64,000 bases of DNA from Streptomyces sp. PCS3-D2 (GCF_000612545.2 NZ_CP097800.1:5406501-5470500), one strand, 5' to 3'; positions 49,654 through 58,562 are shown, numbered from the stretch's first letter. A program made the numbers and translations. Notes: generated by a model not told the origin, from the sequence alone.

Positions 49654-51234
49654 CTACAGCCGGTAGCCGATCACCGTCATCATCCCGGACTCCGAGTGGT
49701 AGACGTTGTGGCAGTGCGTCATCCACAGCCCCGGGTTGTCGGCGTCGAAGTCCGCCGTCAGACGCCCGCCCGGCAGGACGATCGCGGTGTCCTTGCGCGC
49801 CCCGCCCGGCTCCGAGCCCAGCGCGAAGCTGTGCCCGTGCAGGTGCACCGGATGCCACATCGGGGTGGCGTTGCGGAACTCCAGTCGGACCCGCTCGCCC
49901 GCCGTGACCGGATGCCGCTGGTCCGGCGTGTACGGGGTGCCGTCGAAGGCCCAGTCGTAGCGGGTCATGGAACCGGTCAGCCGGATCTGCACCGTACGGT
50001 CCGGCTCCCGGGCCGCCAGCACGGCCGGACCGGCGGCCCGCAGCGCGTCCGCCATCAGCGGCCGCGACTCCAGCTCGGCGGGCCGGGTCGCCGCCGTGGG
50101 GGCGGTTCCCGTCCCGGTGCGCAGGACCGCCAGCGCCGACCCGTCCTTGCCCTCCGCGAGCGCGGTGAGCGGGAACACCCCGTCCCCGGCGGTGACCAGG
50201 ACGTCGTAGCGCTCGCCCATGCCCAGCAGCAGCGAACGCGCCGTGGTGTGCTCGACCGGGAAGCCGTCGGTATGGGTGACCGTCAGCTCGTGCCCGCCGA
50301 GGGCGATCCGGAAGGCCGTGTCCCCGCCGGCGTTCACGATGCGCAGCCGGATCCGGTCCCCGGGGCGGGCGGTGAACACGGACGGGTCCTCCGGCACCCG
50401 GCCGTTGACCAGGTAGTGCGGGTAGACGACGTCGCCCGCGTCCTTGCCGAGGACATCGCTCTCGCCGCCCGTGCGGACGTGGGCGTGCCCGTGGGCGCCG
50501 CCCGTGGACTGCGCGCCCATGCCCTTGCGGAGCTCGGCGAGGACGGCGTCCGGGGTGGCCCCGTCCACCCCGTCGATCCAGTCGTCGAGGACCACCACCC
50601 ACTCCTTGTCGTAGGAGAGCGGCTCCTTCGGGTCCTCGACGATGAGCGGCGCGTACAGGCCGCGGTCCTGCTGGACACCGGTGTGCGGATGGAACCAGTA
50701 GGTCCCCGGGTGCATGACGGCGAACTTGTAGGCGAACGACCCGCCCGGGGCGATGTCCCGCTGGGTCAGCCCCGGGACCCCGTCCATGTCGTTGCGCAGC
50801 GCGAGGCCGTGCCAGTGCACGGAGGTGGCCTCGGGGAGGTTGTTGGCCAGGGTGAGGGCCAGGGTGCCGCCCGCGGTGGCGCGGACCTCCTGGCCCGGCA
50901 GCCGGTCGCCGTACGCCCAGGAGCGCACCGTGCGCCCGCCCCCGAGGTCCAGCGTGGTGGCGGTGGCGGTCACCTTGACCTCGGTGAGCGGGCCGGTGGC
51001 GTCGCGGGCGGCCTCGGCGGCCCGGACCTCGGGCCCGGACGGGTCGACGTACCCCTCGGGCCCGTCGGCCCGCGGGCCGCCGTGGTGCACGGAACCGTGG
51101 CCCGCACGGGATTCCGCGGCAGAGCCCTGGGGTCCGGCGGAGCCCGGAGCCGTGGAGCAGGCGGCGAGCAGCCCGGAGCCTGCCGCGGCCGCGGCGGCGC
51201 CGAGTACGGAGCGACGGGTGGGGAGACAGCGCAA
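49654..51234 (-). CDS. Multicopper oxidase, Tat-exported lipoprotein
   Basis: The 526 residues begin with RRSVLGAAAAAAGSGLLAAC, a twin-arginine signal with a lipobox Cys near residue 26. Copper motifs are complete: HWHGLAL near 140, YWFHPHTGVQ near 180, HPVHLHGHSF near 458 and THCHNVYHSESGMM near 505, the last holding the type 1 copper Cys, His and Met. It should oxidise copper(I) or phenolic/metal substrates outside the cell. It probably works with the copper-linked DUF305 protein farther downstream. The ATG is preceded by an RBS-like AGGTGC region. Confidence 0.93.
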   Translation of the reverse strand: MRCLPTRRSVLGAAAAAAGSGLLAACSTAPGSAGPQGSAAESRAGHGSVHHGGPRADGPEGYVDPSGPEVRAAEAARDATGPLTEVKVTATATTLDLGGGRTVRSWAYGDRLPGQEVRATAGGTLALTLANNLPEATSVHWHGLALRNDMDGVPGLTQRDIAPGGSFAYKFAVMHPGTYWFHPHTGVQQDRGLYAPLIVEDPKEPLSYDKEWVVVLDDWIDGVDGATPDAVLAELRKGMGAQSTGGAHGHAHVRTGGESDVLGKDAGDVVYPHYLVNGRVPEDPSVFTARPGDRIRLRIVNAGGDTAFRIALGGHELTVTHTDGFPVEHTTARSLLLGMGERYDVLVTAGDGVFPLTALAEGKDGSALAVLRTGTGTAPTAATRPAELESRPLMADALRAAGPAVLAAREPDRTVQIRLTGSMTRYDWAFDGTPYTPDQRHPVTAGERVRLEFRNATPMWHPVHLHGHSFALGSEPGGARKDTAIVLPGGRLTADFDADNPGLWMTHCHNVYHSESGMMTVIGYRL

Positions 51235-51281
51235 GGGAGCACCTCGGGGTGTGGGGTGACGGGTTCACGGGCACGGTCCGG

Positions 51282-51309
51282 CGGCACGGCACGGCACGGC
51301 ACGGCACGG
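51282..51309. repeat. 5-bp CGGCA tandem repeat
   Basis: CGGCA is repeated five times with a partial sixth unit in the 152-bp gap upstream of the multicopper oxidase gene. A 5-bp unit there could change promoter or leader spacing on slippage. Confidence 0.8.
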
Positions 51310-51386
51310 AGGACCGCGGGCCCGGCGGTACGGCTGCGGCGCCGGGGACCGGGCGCCGGGGTCGAGCGCCGGGGGCCGGGCCGGGC

Positions 51387-51764
51387 CTATATCCGGCGTA
51401 CCGCCGGCCGGGCGAGGAGGCAGCGGGCGGCCTCGGCGGGAACGGCGCGGCGGACCGCGGGCCCGGGGTGGCCGGTTCCGGTCCCGGCCGGCACCGCCCG
51501 CCGGGGGGCCCGCGCCGGCTCCGCGGCCGCCTCCTGGGCCGCGCCGCGCGCCTGCGGTGGCGCGGCAGGGATGTGGTGAGCGCCACCGCGCGTCGTGGCG
51601 CCGGAGGCCCCCGCCGAGGCAACGCACCGGGCCGGGGACACGTCCTCCATGGTGCGGGGCTCAGCAGGACGGCCCGGGAAGAGCAGGGCGACGGCGCCCA
51701 GCAGCAGCGCGGCCAGCAGGAGGAGCCGGGACCCCGGGGCGGCTCGCCGAGCACTGCGCGTCAT
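51387..51764 (-). CDS. Hypothetical membrane-anchored protein upstream of the multicopper oxidase
   Basis: The 125-residue ORF starts MTRSARRAAPGSRLLLLAAL with one hydrophobic helix (LLLLAALLLGAVALLFPG). An Ala/Arg/Pro-rich tail follows, with a Cys near residue 47 and HHIPAAPPQARG near 65. It could be an exported small protein. It lies 152 bp upstream of the multicopper oxidase on the same strand. The low-complexity composition weakens confidence that all of it is coding. Confidence 0.5.
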   Translation of the reverse strand: MTRSARRAAPGSRLLLLAALLLGAVALLFPGRPAEPRTMEDVSPARCVASAGASGATTRGGAHHIPAAPPQARGAAQEAAAEPARAPRRAVPAGTGTGHPGPAVRRAVPAEAARCLLARPAVRRI

Positions 51765-51839
51765 GGCCGGAACCCTACCCGGGGTGGGTATCCGATCGGC
51801 GGAGGAGCGACCCCGAGCTTGATGAGGATCAGTCACACC

Positions 51840-52541
51840 ATGTCCACACATCGGCCCTCTTCGCGCACCGCCTGGCCGGTCGCCCTCCTGATCGGCCTCG
51901 CCGGGGCGGCCTACACCGCATGGGTCCTCGAAGTCGTCCTCTCGACGGGCCTGAACCCCATCGAGACGTACGTGAGCGAGCTCGCCGCCCAGGACCAGCC
52001 GCTCGGCGGCCTCTTCCGGGCCACCGACTTCATCGCCGGGACGCTCGCCTTCGCCGGCGGCCTGCTCGCGCTGGTACGGCTGCTGAAGCACGCCGAGTCC
52101 CGCCGCCCCTGGGCGGTGGCCGGCTGGGCCGGCGTCACCCTCTTCGGAGCGGCCACCGCGGCCGACGCCTGGCTGCCGCTGAGCTGCACGCCCACCGCGG
52201 ACCCCGAATGCGCCGCCCGGGAGACCGCCGGACTCGTCCCCGCCACCCACCAGGCCCACGCCGTCAGCAGTACCCTCGCCATGACCGGGGCCCTCGTGGG
52301 ACTCGTGGCCCTGACCGTCGCCGCCCGCCGCTACGGCTGGTTCGCCCCGCTCGCCCGCTACGGCCCCGCGCTGGTCGCCCTGGAGCTGCTCGCCACGACC
52401 TGGACCCTGTCCGCCATCGCGATGTTCACGGCCGGACGCGGCACCTGGGCGCTCGGCGCCGGCCAGCGGCTCCAGGTCCTGCTCGTGGCGATCTGGCTGG
52501 GCCTGCTCGCCCACTCCGTCCACAAGGAGCACCGCACATGA
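51840..52541 (+). CDS. DUF998-family integral membrane protein
   Basis: This 233-residue protein has about six hydrophobic segments (WPVALLIGLAGAAYTAWVLE, FIAGTLAFAGGLLALVRLL, VAGWAGVTLFGAATAADAWL and others). It carries the DUF998 features NPIETYVSELAAQDQPLGGLFRATDF and DAWLPLSCTPTADPEC. No biochemical function is known for DUF998 proteins. The ATG at 51840 was preferred, with GAGGAT upstream; an in-frame ATG at 51822 is possible. Its stop overlaps the next start as ATGA, coupling it to an alpha/beta hydrolase. Confidence 0.85.
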   Translation: MSTHRPSSRTAWPVALLIGLAGAAYTAWVLEVVLSTGLNPIETYVSELAAQDQPLGGLFRATDFIAGTLAFAGGLLALVRLLKHAESRRPWAVAGWAGVTLFGAATAADAWLPLSCTPTADPECAARETAGLVPATHQAHAVSSTLAMTGALVGLVALTVAARRYGWFAPLARYGPALVALELLATTWTLSAIAMFTAGRGTWALGAGQRLQVLLVAIWLGLLAHSVHKEHRT

Positions 52542-53461
52542 CCGTCCCCCAGGGGCCGTCGCCCGGAGAGACCCGCAGCCCGGGCACGGGCCTCTTCCTG
52601 AACGTCGACGGGACCGCGCTGCACGTCGTCGTCGAAGGCCGGGGACCGGTGTGCGTGCTCAGCGCCGGACTCGCCATGGCCTGGTTCGACTGGGACGCCG
52701 TCGCCGCGCTGCTCGTCGCCCACGGCCGCACCGTCGTCCGCTTCGACCGTCCCGGACACGGCCTGAGTGCCCCCGCGACCGCACCGCCGACCACCGCCGG
52801 GGAGGCCCGCCGGATCGCGGGCCTCCTCGACGCCCTGGGCCGCGGCGGCCCCACCGCCGCCCCGGTCACCGTCGTCGGGCACTCGATCGCCGCCTTCCAC
52901 ACCGAGGCCTTCGCCCGGCTGTACCCGGAGCGCACCGCCGCCCTGGTCCTCGTTGACGCCAGCACCGAGGAGGACGCCCGTACGGTCCTGCCCGCCGCGC
53001 TGCGCACCGCCGCCGCCCGCCTCCTCGGCCGGGCCGTGACCGCCGCCGGACTGCCGGCCGCGCTGGGCCCGGCGGCCCGGCGCGTCACCGTAGGGGCCTC
53101 CCGGACGGGCGGCGGCGACCCGGCCGCGCCGGACCTCGTACGCCGCTGCTACCGCACCGGCCGCGTCTGGCGCGGCGCCCTCCTGGAGAACTCCCGCTAC
53201 CTGGACATGGCCGCCGAACTGGCGGCGCTGCGCCGGACCCGGCGGCTGACCGCCCCCACCACCGTCCTGGCCGCTCACGACGGGACGTCCGGCCGCGGTG
53301 CGCTGCGCTGGATGGGCCGCCAGGCCGACCTCGCCGACCGGCTCGGTGCCCGCTTCGAGGTCGCCGAGCCCGCCGGACACCTGGTCATGCTCGACCGTCC
53401 GGACCAGGTGGCCCGGACGGTCGTGGAGACGAGTGGGCGTGGCCGGCGCGACGGATTCTGA
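52538..53461 (+). CDS. Alpha/beta hydrolase coupled to the DUF998 gene
   Basis: The 307 residues contain FDRPGHGLSAPA near 70, the nucleophile elbow VVGHSIAAFH near 112, YPERTAALVLVDAS near 133, and a C-terminal AEPAGHLVMLDRPDQVA with the catalytic His near 285. It would hydrolyse an ester or amide of unknown type in the cytoplasm. The start overlaps the DUF998 stop, so the pair is probably a functional unit. It converges with the CBS protein gene. Confidence 0.88.
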   Translation: MTVPQGPSPGETRSPGTGLFLNVDGTALHVVVEGRGPVCVLSAGLAMAWFDWDAVAALLVAHGRTVVRFDRPGHGLSAPATAPPTTAGEARRIAGLLDALGRGGPTAAPVTVVGHSIAAFHTEAFARLYPERTAALVLVDASTEEDARTVLPAALRTAAARLLGRAVTAAGLPAALGPAARRVTVGASRTGGGDPAAPDLVRRCYRTGRVWRGALLENSRYLDMAAELAALRRTRRLTAPTTVLAAHDGTSGRGALRWMGRQADLADRLGARFEVAEPAGHLVMLDRPDQVARTVVETSGRGRRDGF

Positions 53462-53480
53462 CGGGCCGGCCGCCCCGTCA

Positions 53481-53897
53481 CTACCGGGCGTAGACCTTCT
53501 CGACGAAGCCCGCCAGCTGGTCCTCGGACAGGTGCTGGGCCAGATCGGCCTCACTGATCATGCCGACCAGCTTCTTGTCCCTGATCACGGGCAGCCGCTT
53601 GATCTGGTGGCTTTCCATCTCGTCCAGCACGGCGGACACGTCCGCACCGGCGTCGATCCAGCGCGGAGTGCCCTGGGCCACGTCCCCGCACGTCATCTTG
53701 GAAGGGTCCAGGCCCTTGGCCACACAGTTCACGACGATGTCGCGGTCGGTGACGATCCCGCACAAACGTTCTTCGGTGTCGCTGATGGGCAGCGCACCCA
53801 CATTGAGCCGGGCCATCAGCTCGGCGGCACGGTCAAGGGTCTCGTGCGCCGGGATCCACCGGGCCCCGGGGTGCATGATGTCTGCGGCGGTGGTCAT
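53481..53897 (-). CDS. Stand-alone two-CBS-domain protein
   Basis: The 138-residue protein consists of two CBS domains: TAADIMHPGARWIPAHETL to CGIVTDRDIVVN, and MTCGDVAQGTPRWI to LVGMISEADLAQ. It would form a Bateman module that senses adenine nucleotides. An AGGAGG site lies 8 bases before the ATG. It has no fused enzyme, so its partner is unknown; such proteins are often expressed in stationary phase or stress in actinobacteria. Confidence 0.92.
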   Translation of the reverse strand: MTTAADIMHPGARWIPAHETLDRAAELMARLNVGALPISDTEERLCGIVTDRDIVVNCVAKGLDPSKMTCGDVAQGTPRWIDAGADVSAVLDEMESHQIKRLPVIRDKKLVGMISEADLAQHLSEDQLAGFVEKVYAR

Positions 53898-54070
53898 TGC
53901 TGAACCTCCTGAGCACGCCGTTCACGGCCGGGTACGGACGCACCCGGCGCGGCGTCCCCATCGGGATGCGGCCGTTCGGCCCATCCGACGACCCCCGAAC
54001 GGCGGAGCACACGGAGCACACGCCCGTACGGGTGAGAGGGCGCCTCCCCCCACCGTACGAGCGTGTCCCG

Positions 54071-54766
54071 TCACCCGCGCGGTGTGGCTCCGCGCTGCTT
54101 GAGCATGTCCGCCATCAGGGTGAGCTCCGAGCGCTGCGCGTCGACCATGCCCTGCGCCAGCTGCCGCTCGACGGGCGTCACGCACTGCTGCGCACACCCC
54201 TCGGCCATCGTCACACCGCCCTTGTGGTGGTCGGTCATCAGCTGGAGGAAGAGCACCTCCGCGTCCCGCCCCGAGGCGGCGCCGAGCTGCTCCAGCTCCT
54301 CCCTGGTGGCCATGCCGGGCATCAACGCACCGGGCTTGGCGGACCCGTGCCCGGCGTGTCCGCCGTGGCCCGCCGAGCCGCCCATCCACGCCATCGGCGG
54401 CTCGCCGGCCACCACCTTCGGCAGCCCCCACAGGTCCAGCCAGCCGAGCAGCATCCCGCGCTGGTTCGCCTGGGTGTTGGCGATGTCGAAGGCGAGGGTG
54501 CGCACCGCCTCGTCCTGCGTGCGGTCCCGCACGAGGAAGGACATTTCCACCGCCTGCTGGTGATGGACTGCCATGTCCCGGGCGAAGCCGGCGTCGGCGG
54601 AGCGCAGCCCCGGCGTACCGGGCTCCGTGCGGGCCGCCGGAGCACCCGAAGCGGACCCGGTCCCGCCGCCGCTCGCGGCGGCGACCGTGGCCGCCGCCGC
54701 GAACAGCAGCGCCAGCAGGACGGCCGTGCCAGCGGCCCAGTAGGTACGGGGGATCGGGCGGCTCAC
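54071..54766 (-). CDS. DUF305 protein, probably copper-binding and extracytoplasmic
   Basis: This 231-residue protein has a single N-terminal hydrophobic segment (AGTAVLLALLFAAAATVAAA), then a DUF305 ferritin-like helical fold with MAVHHQQAVEMSFLVRDRTQ near residue 65 and LMTDHHKGGVTMAEGC near 178. The middle is Gly/His/Met-rich (MGGSAGHGGHAGHGS). The His/Met pattern suggests copper. The GTG at 54766 overlaps the stop of the DUF3105 gene as GTGA. DUF305 genes often lie beside copper oxidases, and one is 3 kb away. Confidence 0.9.
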   Translation of the reverse strand: MSRPIPRTYWAAGTAVLLALLFAAAATVAAASGGGTGSASGAPAARTEPGTPGLRSADAGFARDMAVHHQQAVEMSFLVRDRTQDEAVRTLAFDIANTQANQRGMLLGWLDLWGLPKVVAGEPPMAWMGGSAGHGGHAGHGSAKPGALMPGMATREELEQLGAASGRDAEVLFLQLMTDHHKGGVTMAEGCAQQCVTPVERQLAQGMVDAQRSELTLMADMLKQRGATPRG

Positions 54767-55470
54767 GAGCCGGCCACCCCGCTCGTGCAGGCCGCGCCGG
54801 GCTCCGGCGTCTGCTCACCCTGCACGTACTTGGTGAAGAACTGCGCCACCCGCGGATCGTCCGCGCTCTCGACGGTCAGCTGCTTGCCCCACGCGCTGAG
54901 CATGATCGTGCCGGTCTGCGCCCCGACCGGGCTCATCAGCGTGTACGGGGTCTTGCTCACGGTCGCGGCGAGCTTGTCCACATCGGCCGGGGCGGCCTTG
55001 TCGTTGTAGGTCACCCAGACCGCGCCGTGCTCCAGCGAGTGGACGGCGTTCACCTCGGGCACCGGGTTCTTGTAGACGTCGCCGTTGCAGTTCATCCAGC
55101 GAGGGTGGTGGTCACCGCCGACCGGCGGGTTCATCTCGTACTTCACCGGCGTCTCGACGTGGTTGCGGCCGAGCTTCTTCACGTCCCAGAGCTGCTCGCC
55201 CTCGACCGGCTTCCTGCGGATCTCCTCCGCCTCCCTGCGGAGCTTCTCCGCGGCGGCCGCCTCGCGCTTCTCCTCCTGCTTCTGCTCGATCAGCACCCAG
55301 GTGCCGAAACCGACGAGGCCGACGACGACCGCCGACGAGACGGTGATCGCGATCGCCTTGTTGCGCCGCTCGCGCGCCTTCTCGATGCGGCGCATCTCGG
55401 CTATCCGCGCCTGGCGGGAGTTCGGGTCGGTGTGCTGGGGGTGGGGGGTCCTGCCGGACGTGCTGGCCAT
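54763..55470 (-). CDS. DUF3105 membrane-anchored protein
   Basis: This 235-residue protein has a basic cytoplasmic start (RIAEMRRIEKARERRNKAIA), one helix (ITVSSAVVVGLVGFGTWVLI), a charged coiled-coil stretch (EQKQEEKREAAAAEKLRREA) and a C-terminal DUF3105 domain. That domain contains YEMNPPVGGDHHPRWMNC, HSLEHGAVWVTY and ILMLSAW-like strand patterns. The His/Cys residues suggest a metal site, and function is not established. It is the second gene of an operon with a small Cys-rich protein upstream and DUF305 downstream. The ATG at 55470 has AGGAACC before it. Confidence 0.88.
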   Translation of the reverse strand: MASTSGRTPHPQHTDPNSRQARIAEMRRIEKARERRNKAIAITVSSAVVVGLVGFGTWVLIEQKQEEKREAAAAEKLRREAEEIRRKPVEGEQLWDVKKLGRNHVETPVKYEMNPPVGGDHHPRWMNCNGDVYKNPVPEVNAVHSLEHGAVWVTYNDKAAPADVDKLAATVSKTPYTLMSPVGAQTGTIMLSAWGKQLTVESADDPRVAQFFTKYVQGEQTPEPGAACTSGVAGS

Positions 55471-55526
55471 GTGCCCTGGTTCCTTCGTGTGAAGAGGGGG
55501 GTGGACGGAACGCGAAACCGGACCCG

Positions 55527-55901
55527 TCAGGTCCGCAGCACCTGGAGAACATGCAGGTCGGGGGCGCGTGCCAGCGTCTCGGGCGGCCGGACCCGCCCCG
55601 CCGCCGTCGCGTACGAGCACGGCGGCGTGCCGCCGCCCGTCACGGCCACGGCGGGCGGCGGCACGGGCAGCACGGCAGGGGGCACGTGGGCGCGGGAGGA
55701 ACAGCCGGGCAGCTCGTACGGGGACACGCAGACGGCGTGCTCCGTACCGTGCGCTCGCACCTCGGAGGCGGCGGGCGACTCGCCCGAGCGGGCGCAGAGG
55801 AGCCACGCGCCGGCCAGCGCGCCGAGGACCGTCAGCAGGACGGCGCGCCGGAGCGCGGAACGTCCACGACGTCCCTGCTGCGTGTGCTCCCGGCCCCCCA
55901 T
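55527..55901 (-). CDS. Small membrane-anchored Cys-containing protein
   Basis: The 124-residue ORF starts MGGREHTQQGRRGRSALRRA with one helix (VLLTVLGALAGAWLLCARSG). A Pro-rich outer part follows with paired cysteines (HAVCVSPYELPGCSS and TPPCSY). It lies 56 bp upstream of the DUF3105 gene on the same strand and 172 bp from glnA2 in the other direction. It is probably the first cistron of the DUF3105-DUF305 operon. Function unknown. Confidence 0.6.
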   Translation of the reverse strand: MGGREHTQQGRRGRSALRRAVLLTVLGALAGAWLLCARSGESPAASEVRAHGTEHAVCVSPYELPGCSSRAHVPPAVLPVPPPAVAVTGGGTPPCSYATAAGRVRPPETLARAPDLHVLQVLRT

Positions 55902-55970
55902 GGGCGCAGATGGTAATGCTCAGGGCTGTGCCGAGGTCAGTGCGGGGGTGCCGCGAGCTTTCGCGGGTGC

Positions 55971-55986
55971 GTAATGTGGCGGAAAC
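55971..55986 (+). promoter_or_regulatory. GlnR-like half element upstream of glnA2
   Basis: GTAAT-GTGGCG-GAAAC fits the GlnR a/b-site pattern gTnAC-n6-GaAAC with one mismatch. It lies about 90 bp upstream of the glnA2 start and about 10 bp upstream of a possible -10 GATACT (55997-56002). A full four-site array is not seen. Confidence 0.35.
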
Positions 55987-56073
55987 CACCACTGGCGATA
56001 CTGGGCCGGCCCGCGTGCGCCGCGACCTTCGAGGCGGTGGTGCACAGGCCGTCTGAACTGCGAGGATGAAGGC

Positions 56074-57435
56074 ATGGACAAGCAGCAGGAATTCGTCCTC
56101 CGGACGCTTGAGGAGCGCGACATCCGCTTCGTGCGCCTGTGGTTCACCGACGTACTGGGCTTCCTCAAGTCCGTCGCGGTCGCCCCCGCGGAGCTGGAGC
56201 AGGCCTTCGACGAGGGCATCGGCTTCGACGGCTCCGCCATCGAGGGCTTCGCACGGGTCTACGAGTCCGACATGATCGCCAAGCCGGACCCGGGCACGTT
56301 CCAGATACTGCCGTGGCGCGCCGAGGCCCCCGGGACCGCCCGGATGTTCTGCGACATCCTCATGCCGGACGGCTCCCCGTCCTTCGCGGACCCGCGCTAC
56401 GTCCTCAAGCGCATCCTCGCCAAGACCTCCGACCTGGGCTTCACCTTCTACACCCACCCGGAGATCGAGTTCTTCCTGCTGAAGGACAAGCCGCTGGACG
56501 GCACCCGCCCGGTTCCGGCCGACAACTCCGGCTACTTCGACCACACCCCGCAGAACGTGGGCATGGACTTCCGCCGCCAGGCCATCACCATGCTCGAATC
56601 GATGGGCATCTCGGTCGAGTTCAGCCACCACGAGGGCGCCCCGGGCCAGCAGGAGATCGACCTGCGCTACGCCGACGCGCTCTCCACGGCGGACAACATC
56701 ATGACGTTCCGCCTGGTCATGAAGCAGGTGGCCCTCGAACAGGGCGTGCAGGCCACCTTCATGCCGAAGCCGTTCTCGGAGTACCCGGGCTCGGGCATGC
56801 ACACCCACCTCTCGCTCTTCGAGGGCGACCGCAACGCCTTCTACGAGTCGGGCGCCGAATACCAGCTCTCCAAGGTCGGCCGTTCCTTCATCGCGGGCCT
56901 GCTGCGGCACGCCGCCGAGACGGCCGCGGTCACCAACCAGTGGGTCAACTCCTACAAGCGCATCTGGGGCGGCTCCTCGCGCAGCGCCGGCGCGGGCGGC
57001 GAGGCCCCCTCGTACATCTGCTGGGGCCACAACAACCGCTCCGCCCTGATCCGCGTCCCGATGTACAAGCCGGGCAAGATGGGCTCCTCGCGCATCGAGG
57101 TCCGCTCGATCGACTCGGGCGCCAACCCGTACCTCACGTACGCCGTCCTCCTGGCGGCCGGCCTCAAGGGCATCGAGGAGGGCTACGAGCTCCCGGCGGG
57201 CGCCGATGACGACGTCTGGGCCCTCTCCGACGCCGAGCGCCGCGCGATGGGCATCGAACCCCTCCCGCAGAACCTCGGCGAGGCCATCTCCCTGATGGAG
57301 CGCAGCGAGCTGGTGGCCGAAACCCTTGGCGAACACGTCTTCGATTTCTTCCTGCGCAACAAGAAGCAGGAGTGGGAGGAGTACCGCTCGGAGGTCTCCG
57401 CCTTCGAGCTGCGCAAGAACCTCCCGGTGCTGTAA
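56074..57435 (+). CDS. glnA2: Glutamine synthetase-like enzyme GlnA2
   Basis: The 453-residue enzyme has the type I glutamine synthetase core: GIGFDGSAIEGFARVYESDM near residue 50, HPEIEFFLL near 130, GQQEIDLRYADAL near 193, PSGMHTHL-type GSGMHTHLSLF near 243 and NRSALIRVPMY near 325. It lacks the NLYDLPPE adenylylation loop. It matches S. coelicolor GlnA2 (SCO2241) from memory. That protein was reported as a gamma-glutamylpolyamine synthetase, so the role may be polyamine detoxification rather than ammonium assimilation. The ATG is preceded by GAGGATGAAGGC, and a strong hairpin follows the gene. Confidence 0.93.
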   Translation: MDKQQEFVLRTLEERDIRFVRLWFTDVLGFLKSVAVAPAELEQAFDEGIGFDGSAIEGFARVYESDMIAKPDPGTFQILPWRAEAPGTARMFCDILMPDGSPSFADPRYVLKRILAKTSDLGFTFYTHPEIEFFLLKDKPLDGTRPVPADNSGYFDHTPQNVGMDFRRQAITMLESMGISVEFSHHEGAPGQQEIDLRYADALSTADNIMTFRLVMKQVALEQGVQATFMPKPFSEYPGSGMHTHLSLFEGDRNAFYESGAEYQLSKVGRSFIAGLLRHAAETAAVTNQWVNSYKRIWGGSSRSAGAGGEAPSYICWGHNNRSALIRVPMYKPGKMGSSRIEVRSIDSGANPYLTYAVLLAAGLKGIEEGYELPAGADDDVWALSDAERRAMGIEPLPQNLGEAISLMERSELVAETLGEHVFDFFLRNKKQEWEEYRSEVSAFELRKNLPVL

Positions 57436-57457
57436 CCGCAGGAGGAGAAGCAGCGGT

Positions 57458-57488
57458 CCGGGCCGGTGGCGGCGAGCCACCGGCCCGG
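57458..57488 (+). terminator. Strong hairpin after glnA2
   Basis: CCGGGCCGGTGGC (57458-57470) and GCCACCGGCCCGG (57476-57488) form a perfect 13-bp stem with a 5-nt loop, 23 bases after the glnA2 stop. No T-tract follows, as is common in GC-rich actinobacteria. Confidence 0.85.
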
Positions 57489-57553
57489 AGCCGTCCGGGA
57501 CCTAGGTCCAATGGCGCATGGCGGCGCTGGGCGGCGCTGGGCAGGGTGGGGGC

Positions 57554-58378
57554 GTGGAAGCTCTCGACGACGCCCGTACCGATGCCCGTACCGACGCCGG
57601 TACGGATGCCTACCTGCGCCGCCTGGGGGTGGCGCGCTCAGAAGGGGTCCGCAGCGGCTCGCTGCGCGAGCTGCACCTGCGGCATCTGCGGACTGTGCCG
57701 TTCGAGAACCTCGCGATCCACCTCGGCGAGGAGATCGTGCTCACCCCCGACGCTCTCCACGACAAGATCGTGACCGCCGGACGCGGTGGCATCTGCTACG
57801 AACTGAACGGCGCGTTCGCCGAGTTGCTGAGCGCCCTCGGCCACCGGGTGGAGCTCCTCCAGGCCCGGGTCCACGGCAAGGACGGCGTGCTGGGGGTCCC
57901 CTACGACCACCTCGCGCTGCGCGTCGACGGGCGCTGGCTCGCGGACGTGGGCTTCGGCGAGCACAGTGCGTACCCGCTCGACCTGGAGGAGCGGGGCGAG
58001 CAGCAGGACCCCGGCGGGGTGTTCCTCGTCAGGGCCGCGGCCGGGGACGCCGCTGTGGGGGATCTCGACGTGCTGCGCGACGGTGTGCCGGCGTACCGGC
58101 TGGAGGCGCGGCCGCGGGCGCTCGCGGACTTCCGGACCGGTGCCTGGTGGCACGCCACCAGCCCGGAGTCCGGTTTCACCCGGGGCCCGGTCTGTTCCCG
58201 GCTCACCGAGGACGGCGGCCGGATCACCCTGCGGGACCGGACCCTCATCAGCACCTCCGCGGACGGTGACCGCACCGAGGTGGAACTGGCGACGGAGGGG
58301 GAGGTGCTGGCCGCCTACCGCGCCGAGTTCGGCATCGTGCTCGACCGGCTGCCGGTGGCGCTCCACCCCCGGGACTGA
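57554..58378 (+). CDS. Arylamine N-acetyltransferase
   Basis: The 274-residue enzyme has the NAT catalytic triad: Cys in RGGICYELN near residue 81, His in YDHLALRVDG near 118 and Asp in WLADVGFGE near 133. It acetylates arylamines, hydrazines or arylhydroxylamines with acetyl-CoA. The GTG at 57554 after GGGTGGGGGC gives the normal family length; an ATG at 57518 would add 12 residues. An ARTD-type repeat (DARTDARTDAGTDA) lies near the N-terminus. It is separated from glnA2 by a terminator, so it has its own promoter. Confidence 0.92.
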   Translation: MEALDDARTDARTDAGTDAYLRRLGVARSEGVRSGSLRELHLRHLRTVPFENLAIHLGEEIVLTPDALHDKIVTAGRGGICYELNGAFAELLSALGHRVELLQARVHGKDGVLGVPYDHLALRVDGRWLADVGFGEHSAYPLDLEERGEQQDPGGVFLVRAAAGDAAVGDLDVLRDGVPAYRLEARPRALADFRTGAWWHATSPESGFTRGPVCSRLTEDGGRITLRDRTLISTSADGDRTEVELATEGEVLAAYRAEFGIVLDRLPVALHPRD

Positions 58379-58562
58379 CGACGCCCGGGCCGGCCGCACG
58401 CGGGGTTCATTCGGGGGGCGCGCATGGGGGGCGTGGAATGTCGAAACGATACAGCCGCTGGCATTGGAGTGAACTGCCGTTCCCGGCGGTGCCTCCGGGC
58501 GTTGGACCGGCCGACGCGCACATCGAGCGCGCGTCGTCGATCCACAGATCCTTAGGGGAGTC

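Noticed and set aside
57518-57553. Longer N-terminus of the arylamine acetyltransferase from ATG 57518
   Set aside because: It would add a Gly-rich stretch not expected in the family; GTG 57554 has a better ribosome site and gives normal length.
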